DNA of 10,704 nucleotides from contig JBCBXA010000094.1 of assembly GCA_039816825.1 (NCBI GenBank), positions 1-10,704 of the forward strand. The letters are read 5' to 3'. The notes beneath the pieces are model-generated. The model saw only the letters and a list, made by a program, of their open reading frames with translations, was not told the DNA's origin and made no database searches. Both the position numbers and the translations under genes were made by a program. The DNA comes from JBCBXA01 sp039816825. Lineage in GTDB: Bacteria; Pseudomonadota; Alphaproteobacteria; Rhizobiales; Rhizobiaceae. Below are positions 1-6,423 of the stretch, in pieces. Position 1 is the stretch's first letter. Each line of letters opens with the position of its first letter.

Positions 1-99
1 CATCACCTCTCCGGGATAAAGATCAAAGGACACGTCCGCGCAGCCGATATGTGCGCCGTAGCGTTTGGTGATACCTTGAACCGACAGCAAAGGTGTCAT
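1..99 (-). CDS. phnK: PhnK, C-P lyase ABC-type ATPase subunit (N-terminal fragment, cut by window edge)
   Basis: Only the first 33 codons lie in the window; the gene runs off the left edge. The peptide begins MTPLLSVQGITKRYG and continues with a conserved IGC-ADVSFDLYPGEV stretch. This is the typical start of PhnK, an ABC-type ATP-binding protein that docks on the PhnGHIJ core of C-P lyase rather than acting in transport. The Walker A motif would follow just outside the window. The ATG overlaps the phnJ stop codon as ATGA, and an AGGA sequence six bases upstream, inside the end of phnJ, serves as ribosome binding site. Position right after phnJ is the usual order phnGHIJK. Identification is firm by context and N-terminus, although no catalytic motif can be seen. 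Confidence 0.88.
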   Translation of the reverse strand, partial: MTPLLSVQGITKRYGAHIGCADVSFDLYPGEVM

Positions 100-947
100 G
101 CCGCGTCCTTTCCTTTATGGCCTGCGGCGCGCCGGGCCTCGCAGTAATCCGTGTCGGAGCAGACGAACATGCGCCCGCCCTGATCGTCCATGATGACCTC
201 ATCGAGATAGCTGTCGGTTGCGTCGCACAATCCACACGGGTGATCCGCCTTGCTGGCCTCGAACGGATGGTCTTCGAAATCAAGGCTGACAACCTGCGTG
301 TAGGGCGGCAGCGCGTATATCCTCTGCTCGCGCCCTGCACCAAAAAGCTGGATGGCGGCCATGTCGCCCAGTTTCGGATTATCGAATTTCGGGATTGGGG
401 AGGGGTCCATCACGTAGCGCCCTTCGACCTTCACCGGATAGGCATAGGACGTGGCGATATGCCCGTGGCGGGAGATATCCTCGTAAAGCTTCACATGCAT
501 TAGCCCGTATTCCTCAAGGCTGTGCATCTTGCGGGTCTCGCTTTCACGTGGCTCCAGAAAGCGCAGAGGCTCGGGGATCGGGACCTGATAGACGAGGACC
601 TGATCCTCGGTCAGCGGCTCTTCGGGAATGCGGTGGCGGGTCTGGATGACGCTGGCCTCTGAGGTCGCTGTCGTGGTTTCAACTCCGGCGGTGCGTTCAA
701 AGAACGAGCGGATCGAAACGGCATTCGTGGTATCATCGGCCCCTTGGTCGATGACCTTGAACGTGTCATCTGGCGTCAGAACGGCGGCCGATACCTGCAC
801 CCCGCCGGTCCCCCACCCATAGGGCATCGGCATCTCGCGGCTGGCAAAGGGCACCTGATACCCCGGGATGGCGAGCCCTTTAAGGATCGCGCGGCGTATC
901 ATCCGCTTGGTCTGTTCGTCGAGATAGGCAAAGTTGTAATCGGTCAT
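96..947 (-). CDS. phnJ: PhnJ, alpha-D-ribose 1-methylphosphonate 5-phosphate C-P lyase
   Basis: PhnJ is the radical SAM enzyme that cleaves the carbon-phosphorus bond of ribose 1-alkylphosphonate 5-phosphate, giving the alkane and the cyclic ribose phosphate. The 283-residue protein is close to the E. coli length (281). Four cysteines at 238, 241, 263 and 269 have exactly the spacing of E. coli Cys241, Cys244, Cys266 (Fe-S cluster ligands) and Cys272 (thiyl radical). The N-terminal IPGYQVPF motif at 27-34 carries Gly29, equivalent to the proposed glycyl-radical Gly32. The block REMPMPYGWGTGG (37-49) is also typical. The start overlaps the phnI stop by four bases (ATGA) and the stop overlaps the phnK start the same way, so the genes are translationally coupled. 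All key residues are present, so it should be active. Confidence 0.97.
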   Translation of the reverse strand: MTDYNFAYLDEQTKRMIRRAILKGLAIPGYQVPFASREMPMPYGWGTGGVQVSAAVLTPDDTFKVIDQGADDTTNAVSIRSFFERTAGVETTTATSEASVIQTRHRIPEEPLTEDQVLVYQVPIPEPLRFLEPRESETRKMHSLEEYGLMHVKLYEDISRHGHIATSYAYPVKVEGRYVMDPSPIPKFDNPKLGDMAAIQLFGAGREQRIYALPPYTQVVSLDFEDHPFEASKADHPCGLCDATDSYLDEVIMDDQGGRMFVCSDTDYCEARRAAGHKGKDAA

Positions 948-2032
948 TCCGCAGCCTCCTGCACCTGACCCGCCCCGGCTTCGCGGCGCAGTTTTCGGAC
1001 CAGTTCCAGTTCAGATTGGAAATCGACATAGTGGGGCAGTTTGATGTGCTCCAGAAAGCCCGTCGCCTGGATGTTATCGGCGTGGTAAAGAACAAACTCA
1101 GTGTCTTGTGCGGGTGCACCGACATTGTCTTCGCCTAACTCTTCCCAACGCAAAGCGCGGTCTACCAGCGCCATGGAGATCGCCTTGCGTTCGGATTGGC
1201 CGAAGACCAGCCCGTATCCACGGGTGAACTGAGGCGGTTCAGTCTTTGATCCCTTGAACTGGTTGACGGTTTCGCATTCGGTCAGGGTGACTTCGCCAAT
1301 CTCGATCGAGAATCCAAGCTCGGGGATGTCCATTTCGACGGGAACCGCCCCGATGCGCAACTCTCCTACAAAGGCATGGTTGCGCGCATAGCCGCGCTGC
1401 GTGGAATAAGCGAGCCCAAGGGTAAAGCCTTCATCGGCGCGGGTCAGCGCTTGCAGGCGGAGCGCGCGGTCTGCTGGCATTTCAAGCGGCTCGCGCGTCA
1501 GGTCGGGCGGCGGCGTGTTGTCATGCTGCGCTTCTTCGATAAGGCTTTCGCGGTTGAGAAACTCTGTCACATGCGGCACGTCGCCCGGCTCTGCTTCGCG
1601 CGTCGGCGCTTCCGGCACCTCGCCATCTGCTGCTAGTTTAAAATCGAGCAATCGGTGCGTGTAGTCGAAGGTCGGCCCCAGAACCTGCCCGCCCGGCAGA
1701 TCTTTGAACGTGGCCGAGATGCGTCGGTCGCAGGCCATCGCACCTGTGTCAACCGGGTCCGATGCGCCGAAGCGGGGAAGCGTGGTGCGGTAGGCCCTTA
1801 TCAAGAAGATTGCTTCGATCAGATCACCGCGGGATTGCTTGATCGCCAACGCGGCAAGGTCAGGATCGTAGAGCGAGCCTTCGGCCATGACGCGATCCAC
1901 GGACAGCTTCAACTGTTCACGGATTTGCGCAATGCTCAGCTCGGCGACATCCGTATTGCCACGGCGTTCCTCCGCAAGCCAGGCATGGGCGCTTTCAATC
2001 GCCCGCTCGCCACCCTTTACAGCCACATACAT
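944..2032 (-). CDS. phnI: PhnI, C-P lyase core subunit (phosphonate ribosyl transfer)
   Basis: PhnI is the core subunit which, with PhnG, PhnH and PhnL, displaces adenine from ATP with phosphonate to make ribose 1-alkylphosphonate 5-triphosphate; alone it acts as a purine nucleosidase in E. coli. The 362 residues match the family length (about 354-370). The start MYVAVKGGERAIESAHAWL is characteristic. Near the C-terminus, His329 and His334 keep the five-residue spacing of the His pair reported as metal ligands in the E. coli C-P lyase core (recalled, not checked here). The ATG follows the phnH stop with a one-base overlap (TGATG), and the stop overlaps phnJ, indicating strict co-translation and fixed stoichiometry. 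A non-conserved acidic/Pro segment around residues 140-170 is the only variable part I noticed. Confidence 0.96.
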   Translation of the reverse strand: MYVAVKGGERAIESAHAWLAEERRGNTDVAELSIAQIREQLKLSVDRVMAEGSLYDPDLAALAIKQSRGDLIEAIFLIRAYRTTLPRFGASDPVDTGAMACDRRISATFKDLPGGQVLGPTFDYTHRLLDFKLAADGEVPEAPTREAEPGDVPHVTEFLNRESLIEEAQHDNTPPPDLTREPLEMPADRALRLQALTRADEGFTLGLAYSTQRGYARNHAFVGELRIGAVPVEMDIPELGFSIEIGEVTLTECETVNQFKGSKTEPPQFTRGYGLVFGQSERKAISMALVDRALRWEELGEDNVGAPAQDTEFVLYHADNIQATGFLEHIKLPHYVDFQSELELVRKLRREAGAGQVQEAAE

Positions 2033-2595
2033 CAGAAAACCTCCGTGCTGCGAGGCAAAGCCGCCAACCTGTCGCCACTGGTGAAAATGAAATCGAGCCC
2101 GAGCGGAAACAGTGCGCGGTTGCTTTGGAAGGCGCGGGTTTCCGGCAGGGACAGGGCAGCCTCAGATTCGATCCCGGGTCCGCGCAGCGTCGCGCCTGCC
2201 GCTTCGAGTTCAGCGCATTCCACAATCAGAGTTGTCGAACGGTCTGGATATTCCGGAGTTCCAACGGGATAGCTGCCAAGCGGCATCAATGCGTCCCAGT
2301 TGCCCAGGGCAAACATTGCGTGAGATGGGCCTGCTAGTGGGGCACCCGTGTGAAAAGCTAGCCATTTGCGGACATCGTCCGTGTCAGCCGTCCCAGCAAG
2401 ATAGACAGGCGTGTCGGTGTCGCACAGGGTCAAAAGAACGGTGCCGGCCGCGGCGGACAAAGGCTCGGGCGGTGCGCCACCCTGAATGTCCTGAATCGTT
2501 CCAGGACGCGCCATCGCTTCCATGACACTCCGGAACGCGTGGGCGGACCCTATGGCGGGATTGTCGAATCCACCTGACAAAGCGGTTGCCTGCAT
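2032..2595 (-). CDS. phnH: PhnH, C-P lyase core subunit
   Basis: PhnH is a homodimeric subunit of the PhnGHIJ complex. Its fold resembles PLP-dependent transferases, but it lacks their catalytic residues and is needed with PhnG and PhnI for the ribosylation step. The 187-residue protein is close to E. coli PhnH (194). The N-terminal region shows the family pattern: F-D-N-P...AF-R-VMEAMARPG (residues 10-32), followed by a Leu/Ala-rich stretch ending in the conserved LLTLCDTDTPV. It starts one base into the phnG stop (TGATG overlap at 2595) and its own stop overlaps the phnI start in the same way. Nothing suggests damage. Confidence 0.95.
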   Translation of the reverse strand: MQATALSGGFDNPAIGSAHAFRSVMEAMARPGTIQDIQGGAPPEPLSAAAGTVLLTLCDTDTPVYLAGTADTDDVRKWLAFHTGAPLAGPSHAMFALGNWDALMPLGSYPVGTPEYPDRSTTLIVECAELEAAGATLRGPGIESEAALSLPETRAFQSNRALFPLGLDFIFTSGDRLAALPRSTEVF

Positions 2596-3050
2596 CAGTC
2601 CTCCCCCCGTGCCATTGTGAAAAACTCGACCTTCGTTGCGGCAGCTTTATCGGCGCGGGCGTTCTTTGCGGCGGATTGCTCCGCCCCGAGCGGGTCAAGA
2701 ACGGCCTCGCGGACGGCTGAGGCATTGCGCCCTTGCATCAGCGCGTCGACAAGCGCTGCCGCTTCGACATCAGACTTGCGGCGACCCTGAACATAGGCGT
2801 GGCCAACTTCACCGCTGGCGAGCGTCAGCGCGCAGCGCGTGACAGTCATCTCTCCGATGTTGAAGGGCGCGCCCGTCCCGCCAGCGCGGCCACGGACCAT
2901 AGTGGTGCCGATCTCAGGCGCGCGCAGCCATGTGAATTCCGGACGCGTCATAGCGGCGTCCAACAGGGCAGCAACGCGGCCTTCCGGAGCCTTGGCAAGC
3001 AGACCCATCCAGGCTTTTCGCTCGGCGTTCTCGTCGAAAGTGTCTTTCAT
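2595..3050 (-). CDS. phnG: PhnG, C-P lyase core subunit; first gene of the phnGHIJK block
   Basis: PhnG is the small core subunit of C-P lyase. From the ATG at 3050 the protein has 151 residues, matching the family (about 150). It begins MKDTFDENAERKAWMGLLAKA. The typical segments R-P-E-F-WLR-PEIG--MVRGRAGGTG-PFN-GEMTVTRC and GHAYVQGR are all present. An upstream in-frame GTG at 3110 would add 20 residues with no family resemblance and would run through the promoter region. The ATG at 3050 has a GGAAAAG ribosome binding site eight bases upstream, so I prefer it. It is divergent from phnF across 81 bases containing tandem CTATAC-type repeats. It is the first gene of the downstream C-P lyase block, and its stop overlaps the phnH start by one base. 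Confidence 0.95.
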   Translation of the reverse strand: MKDTFDENAERKAWMGLLAKAPEGRVAALLDAAMTRPEFTWLRAPEIGTTMVRGRAGGTGAPFNIGEMTVTRCALTLASGEVGHAYVQGRRKSDVEAAALVDALMQGRNASAVREAVLDPLGAEQSAAKNARADKAAATKVEFFTMARGED

Positions 3051-3070
3051 CTCGACAACTTTTCCATATA

Positions 3071-3086
3071 CTATACAACTATACAC
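3071..3086. promoter_or_regulatory. Candidate PhnF operator: tandem octamer CTATACAA / CTATACAC
   Basis: The phnG-phnF gap contains two tandem octamers sharing CTATACA, preceded by a further TATA repeat, in a G-free AT-rich patch unlike the GC-rich surroundings. Read on the minus strand it gives GTATAG twice with an 8-base period. HutC-type GntR regulators favour sites of the GTNTANAC kind, and the mycobacterial PhnF site, as I recall it, contains GTATAGAC, so half of each copy fits. TATACAACTATA can also be read as an imperfect dyad. The patch lies 21 bases upstream of the phnG start, where bound protein would block the phnG promoter. Assignment to PhnF is inference from position and base pattern. 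Confidence 0.5.
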
Positions 3087-3131
3087 ATCATAACAGATTC
3101 CCCCTCTCACAACAGAAGAGATTTGTGAAAC

Positions 3132-3851
3132 TTGCGTGACAATTCAGGCAAAACACCCATCTGGCAGGCCATAGCCGATGCGCTCCGCAGTGACCTGGCT
3201 GATGGCAAATACGCGCCCGGAGACAAACTGCCGACCGAGGCAGGTTTGGCCGAGCGCTTTGGGGTCAATCGGCACACAGTCCGACATGGCATCTCGGCTT
3301 TGGTTGAAGAAGGTCTGATCCGCACCCGTCGTGGTTCTGGTGCTTTCGTCGCAGCCACGCCGACGGACTACCCGATTGGGCAACGTGTGCGGTTCCACGA
3401 GAACCTGGTCGCTGCGGGCAGGCGACCTGACAAGCGCGTTCTCCAGGTCGAGGAGCGTTCCGCGACGACGGGCGAAGCCAAAGCGCTGCAGATTGCCCCG
3501 GGCGATCCGGTTTGCGCCTATCACGGTCTTTCGCTCGCCGACGGCCAGCCGATCGCCGTTTTTGAAAGTCTGTTTCCCCTCGGGCGTCTTACCGGCATCG
3601 AAGAAGCCCTGCACCAAACCAGCAGCGTGACCGAAGCGCTGCGACTGGCCGGCATCTCCGACTACACCCGCTCTTCAACCCGCCTGACTGCGGTACGAGC
3701 CACGGCGACACACGCGCTCCACCTACAGCTTTCAGAGGGCGATCCACTGTTGAAGTCCTCAGGTGTCAACGTGGATCAAGCCGGTATGCCGGTTGAGTTT
3801 GGCCGCACATGGTTCGCGGGCGACAGGGTGACGCTGACACTGGAAGGCTAG
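3132..3851 (+). CDS. phnF: PhnF, GntR family (HutC subfamily) transcriptional regulator of phosphonate metabolism
   Basis: PhnF is a DNA-binding regulator, probably a repressor of the flanking phn genes. The 239-residue protein has an N-terminal GntR winged helix-turn-helix (about 8-73), with PTEAGLAERFGVNRHTVRHG as recognition region and RRGSGAFV as the wing. A C-terminal UTRA ligand-binding domain follows (about 88-235). The start is a TTG: a stop codon sits two codons upstream in the same frame and no ATG or GTG follows near the N-terminus. An AGAAGAG sequence eleven bases before it may be the ribosome binding site. A TTG start with loose spacing suggests low expression. It is divergent from phnG and convergent with the acetyltransferase gene, with which it shares its stop bases. 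The effector (phosphate, phosphonate or a pathway intermediate) cannot be read from sequence. Confidence 0.92.
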   Translation: MRDNSGKTPIWQAIADALRSDLADGKYAPGDKLPTEAGLAERFGVNRHTVRHGISALVEEGLIRTRRGSGAFVAATPTDYPIGQRVRFHENLVAAGRRPDKRVLQVEERSATTGEAKALQIAPGDPVCAYHGLSLADGQPIAVFESLFPLGRLTGIEEALHQTSSVTEALRLAGISDYTRSSTRLTAVRATATHALHLQLSEGDPLLKSSGVNVDQAGMPVEFGRTWFAGDRVTLTLEG

Positions 3852-4466
3852 GTCTCGTATTTTTCGAGAAAGGCTTCAGCCGCGAGGGACCGAAAATCTG
3901 GAAGCGCTTGCCGGATATCCTCGTGCGACCAATCCCACCACGCCAGTGCGATCAGGCGCTCGGCGATCTCGGGTGGTTGGCGGACGCGCAGCACTTTGGC
4001 CGGTGTGCCTGCGACAATGGTGTACGGCTCCACATCCTTGGTCACGACGGCGCCAGCGGCAACGACCGCTCCATCGCCAAGAGTCACTTCCGGTTTGATC
4101 ATTGCGCCTGCACCGATCCATGTGTCATGGCCGATATGGGCCGTGCGAGACCGGCGGTGCGCAAAAAAAGTCCTCATCCCGTCCGGCATTGTCCCAGTAG
4201 TCATCCGACCGATAGAGGAAGTGATGACAGGCCGCCGTATGAAGCGGGTGGTCGGTGGCCCCGATCCGCGCAAAGGCAGCGATGTTGGCGAACTTGCCGA
4301 TCTGCGCATTTGCGATGTCGGCATAGCGGTCACAATAGCTGTAATCCCCGAACCGGGAATTGTTCACCCGGCTGCCTTTGCCAATCTCGACATAGGCTCC
4401 AAAGCTACTATCGGTGATTTCGCATTCCGGGTGAATGAAAGGGTCTTTTGCAGTCAGTCGCGCCAC
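3848..4466 (-). pseudogene. Phosphonate-associated hexapeptide-repeat acetyltransferase, frameshifted at a T7 tract
   Basis: This is a left-handed beta-helix acyltransferase of the type often found inside phn operons (hexapeptide-transferase family, related to chloramphenicol/DapH-like acetyltransferases). A role comparable to PhnO, N-acetylation of aminoalkylphosphonates, is an inference. It begins with a GTG at 4466, two bases after the preceding dehydrogenase stop, with a GAAAGAGAG sequence upstream. The first frame encodes 101 family-like residues, including a likely catalytic His73 (ATDHP) and HHFLYRSDDYWD. It then leaves the family after DEDFF and stops at 4125. The second frame continues exactly there with AHRRSRTAHIGHDTWIG and AAGAVVTKDVEPYTIVAGTPAKV to a stop at 3848. 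The break is a run of seven T on the coding strand (A at 4163-4169); six would give one intact 205-residue protein. It may be a sequencing error, a recent mutation or a reversible tract. Confidence 0.85.
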
Positions 4467-4468
4467 GT

Positions 4469-5110
4469 CTAGAACTCTCTTTCCTCACCTGTGAAGCGAA
4501 AAAACTTCCCAGTGTCCTCTAGGGTCAAGTCGCGGGCGATGTTCAAAACACCGCAGGCCACGTCATGCGGGTCTTCTTCTGCATCGGCGCCGCCCATGTC
4601 GGTTCGCACCCAGCCAGGATCGACCAGCGCAACTGCTATCCCTTCGGTTTCAAGAGCGGTGGCAAGCCCCTGCATCACTTTGTTGACAGCAGCTTTTGAC
4701 GCCCGGTAAGCGATGCGATCCGCTTTGCGGTACCCCATCCACGCCATCTGCGACGAAATCGTCAGGATCTTCGGTGCAGCACTCTTGCGCAGTTGAGGCA
4801 AGACGGCTTGCGCAACAGCCAGCGGAGCGATGCTGTTGATCGTCAGCGTATGGGCAAAACCTGCAAAATCCATGTCAAGCGGTGATTGCCGGTCGGGCGA
4901 GATCACGCCCGCATTGTTGATCAGGACATCCAAAGGGCCGATGCCTGACAGTTGTTCAGCGATGGTTTCCGGCGTGTCCAGAACCAGAGGAACTGTGCCA
5001 TCCCGCCCGTCGCGGGTGGTGCCGATGACCTGATGGCCAAGGGCAACGGCCTGAGCATGAAGCGCCGCTCCAATCCCCCGGTTCACACCGGTGATAAAAA
5101 GGCGCGCCAT
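4469..5110 (-). CDS. Short-chain dehydrogenase/reductase (SDR) coupled to the phosphonate transporter
   Basis: A classical short SDR of 213 residues, probably a cytoplasmic NAD(P)(H)-dependent oxidoreductase. Visible motifs are the nucleotide-binding TGVNRGIG (7-14), NNAG (65-68), structural Asn92, catalytic Ser119/120, Tyr135 and Lys139 (YRASK), and PGWVRTDM (165-172). It resembles the small C-factor-like SDRs. The reading frame is open further upstream to 5158, but the ATG at 5110 overlaps the stop of the long phnE by one base (TGATG) and starts directly with the MARLFITG Rossmann strand, so I use it. Coupling places it in the phnCDEE operon. The substrate is unknown: oxidation of a hydroxyalkylphosphonate, or of a product left after C-P cleavage, would fit the setting. 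An SDR is not a standard phn gene. Confidence 0.9.
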   Translation of the reverse strand: MARLFITGVNRGIGAALHAQAVALGHQVIGTTRDGRDGTVPLVLDTPETIAEQLSGIGPLDVLINNAGVISPDRQSPLDMDFAGFAHTLTINSIAPLAVAQAVLPQLRKSAAPKILTISSQMAWMGYRKADRIAYRASKAAVNKVMQGLATALETEGIAVALVDPGWVRTDMGGADAEEDPHDVACGVLNIARDLTLEDTGKFFRFTGEEREF

Positions 5111-6423
5111 CAGTCCTTGCGTCCGATCAACTTTCCACGCAGCCAGCCGGAGAACCAATCCATGAACATCACCATGACGACGATCAGGACGATGTAATAC
5201 GCGACCTCTTCCCAGTCCTTCTGGGTCTGGATCGCTTGGGTCAGCATAAGGCCGATACCACCGCCCGTGATTGCGCCAATGATCGTAGCCGAACGCGTGT
5301 TGGATTCCAGGAAGTACAGGATCTGCGCCAATAGCACCGGCACTACCTGCGGGATCACGCCAAAGCGATAGCGTTGCAAGGGTTTGGCGCCCGTTGATTC
5401 TACGCCTTCGATTTGCTTCTGGTCGACGTTTTCAAGCGCTTCGGAGAAAATCTTGCCGAAGGTGCCAGTGTCGGTGATCAGGATCGCCAGAGCACCCGTC
5501 AGAGGGCCCGGTCCAAACGCACGCGCCAGCACCACAGTCCAGATCAAAGCATCCACGCCGCGCACAAAGTCAAAGACCCGGCGCGTTGCCGCGCGCAGCA
5601 TCATGACAGGCGAAAAGCGTTTCGCCGCCATAAAGGCCAGCGGCAGCGCAATGATCGCCGCGCCCATGGTGCCAAGGAAGGCCATCAGGATGGTCTCGCC
5701 AATCGCCCAAGCGACGTCCTTGTGCCGCCACATAGCATTGTTCCACCAGTCGGAAATGGCACCTGCGATATTGGAGCGCGTCGGATCGATCTGTTCGCCG
5801 AACAGGATCGCGCCAAGACCTTGCCCATGATACGGGCTATCGAGGGTGAACCAGAACAGCTCCCACCCTGGGAAATAGTTGAACACTTCGGTCCGCGCTC
5901 CCGTTAGGGTGATGCGGCCCTCTGGCGTTGTGATGCCGATGCGTCGGTTCGAGGCGGAGATCCAATCCGGCAGGTCTTCGGGCAAGTTGCTGGTCAGGCT
6001 GCGTCCTTCGGCCTGCACTTCGATCCGTTGAAAGCCTGGAATATAGATCTCTGTCCGGTTGTCCGGCAGGTAACGAACGATGTGATCGCCGCCCAGATCA
6101 ATGGTAATGACCTCATCACCGCTGACCCATTCGGGGCGCCGGCCCTCGGGGTAACGTCCTTTGCGCTCGCCCTCGACCGCATAGGAGATTTCACCAGACC
6201 GGTTGTCACGCGTGACATGCACTTTGTGCGACCAACTGTCAGAGGCCAGCGTGACCGCGTTATCAAGGTTGGCGCGTCCTGCCAGCCCCGAAATATCAAA
6301 CGCGAAAAAGATATAGACCAGATAAGCAAAGATCACCGCCGGGATGCCAAAACCGATCAGGCGCTTGCGCTGAAACAGTTTGTCGGCGTCCTGTTTGGTC
6401 AGGTTCAGATCGCTCGCGGTCAT
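5110..6423 (-). CDS. phnE: Phosphonate ABC transporter permease PhnE, long form with extracytoplasmic insert
   Basis: Inner-membrane permease of the phosphonate importer. At 437 residues it is much longer than a normal PhnE (about 260-290). A first membrane segment at about 24-46 is followed by some 180 largely hydrophilic residues (about 48-230), presumably periplasmic, before the usual permease domain. In that domain, membrane segments lie at about 238-268, 285-303, 307-325, 358-372, 378-397 and 405-424. The cytoplasmic EAA loop that contacts PhnC is at about 328-359 (EALENVDQKQIEG-E-TGA...IPQ). The start overlaps the upstream phnE stop by four bases (ATGA), and its stop overlaps the dehydrogenase start. 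It probably forms a heterodimeric channel with the shorter PhnE. Long PhnE forms occur in marine alphaproteobacteria as far as I recall; the insert's role is unknown. Confidence 0.93.
   Translation of the reverse strand: MTASDLNLTKQDADKLFQRKRLIGFGIPAVIFAYLVYIFFAFDISGLAGRANLDNAVTLASDSWSHKVHVTRDNRSGEISYAVEGERKGRYPEGRRPEWVSGDEVITIDLGGDHIVRYLPDNRTEIYIPGFQRIEVQAEGRSLTSNLPEDLPDWISASNRRIGITTPEGRITLTGARTEVFNYFPGWELFWFTLDSPYHGQGLGAILFGEQIDPTRSNIAGAISDWWNNAMWRHKDVAWAIGETILMAFLGTMGAAIIALPLAFMAAKRFSPVMMLRAATRRVFDFVRGVDALIWTVVLARAFGPGPLTGALAILITDTGTFGKIFSEALENVDQKQIEGVESTGAKPLQRYRFGVIPQVVPVLLAQILYFLESNTRSATIIGAITGGGIGLMLTQAIQTQKDWEEVAYYIVLIVVMVMFMDWFSGWLRGKLIGRKD

Noticed and set aside
93..503. Long plus-strand open frames opposite phnJ, phnI, phnH, the phnE genes and phnD
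   Set aside because: They are antisense to clearly conserved proteins, have low-complexity Arg/Ala/Pro-rich or unfamiliar translations, and lack ribosome binding sites; they reflect codon bias of GC-rich DNA.
2595..3110. Longer phnG start at the GTG at 3110
   Set aside because: It would add 20 residues unlike any PhnG and read through the presumed operator/promoter; the ATG at 3050 gives the family length and has a ribosome binding site.
3853..3869. Terminator just past phnF (TCTCG-TATTTTT-CGAGA)
   Set aside because: The stem has only five pairs, the T run is in the loop rather than after the stem, and the bases encode the conserved C-terminus of the convergent gene.
4469..5158. Longer dehydrogenase start at 5158 inside phnE
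   Set aside because: The extra 16 residues precede the Rossmann strand without family resemblance; the TGATG overlap at 5110 matches the coupling pattern of the operon.
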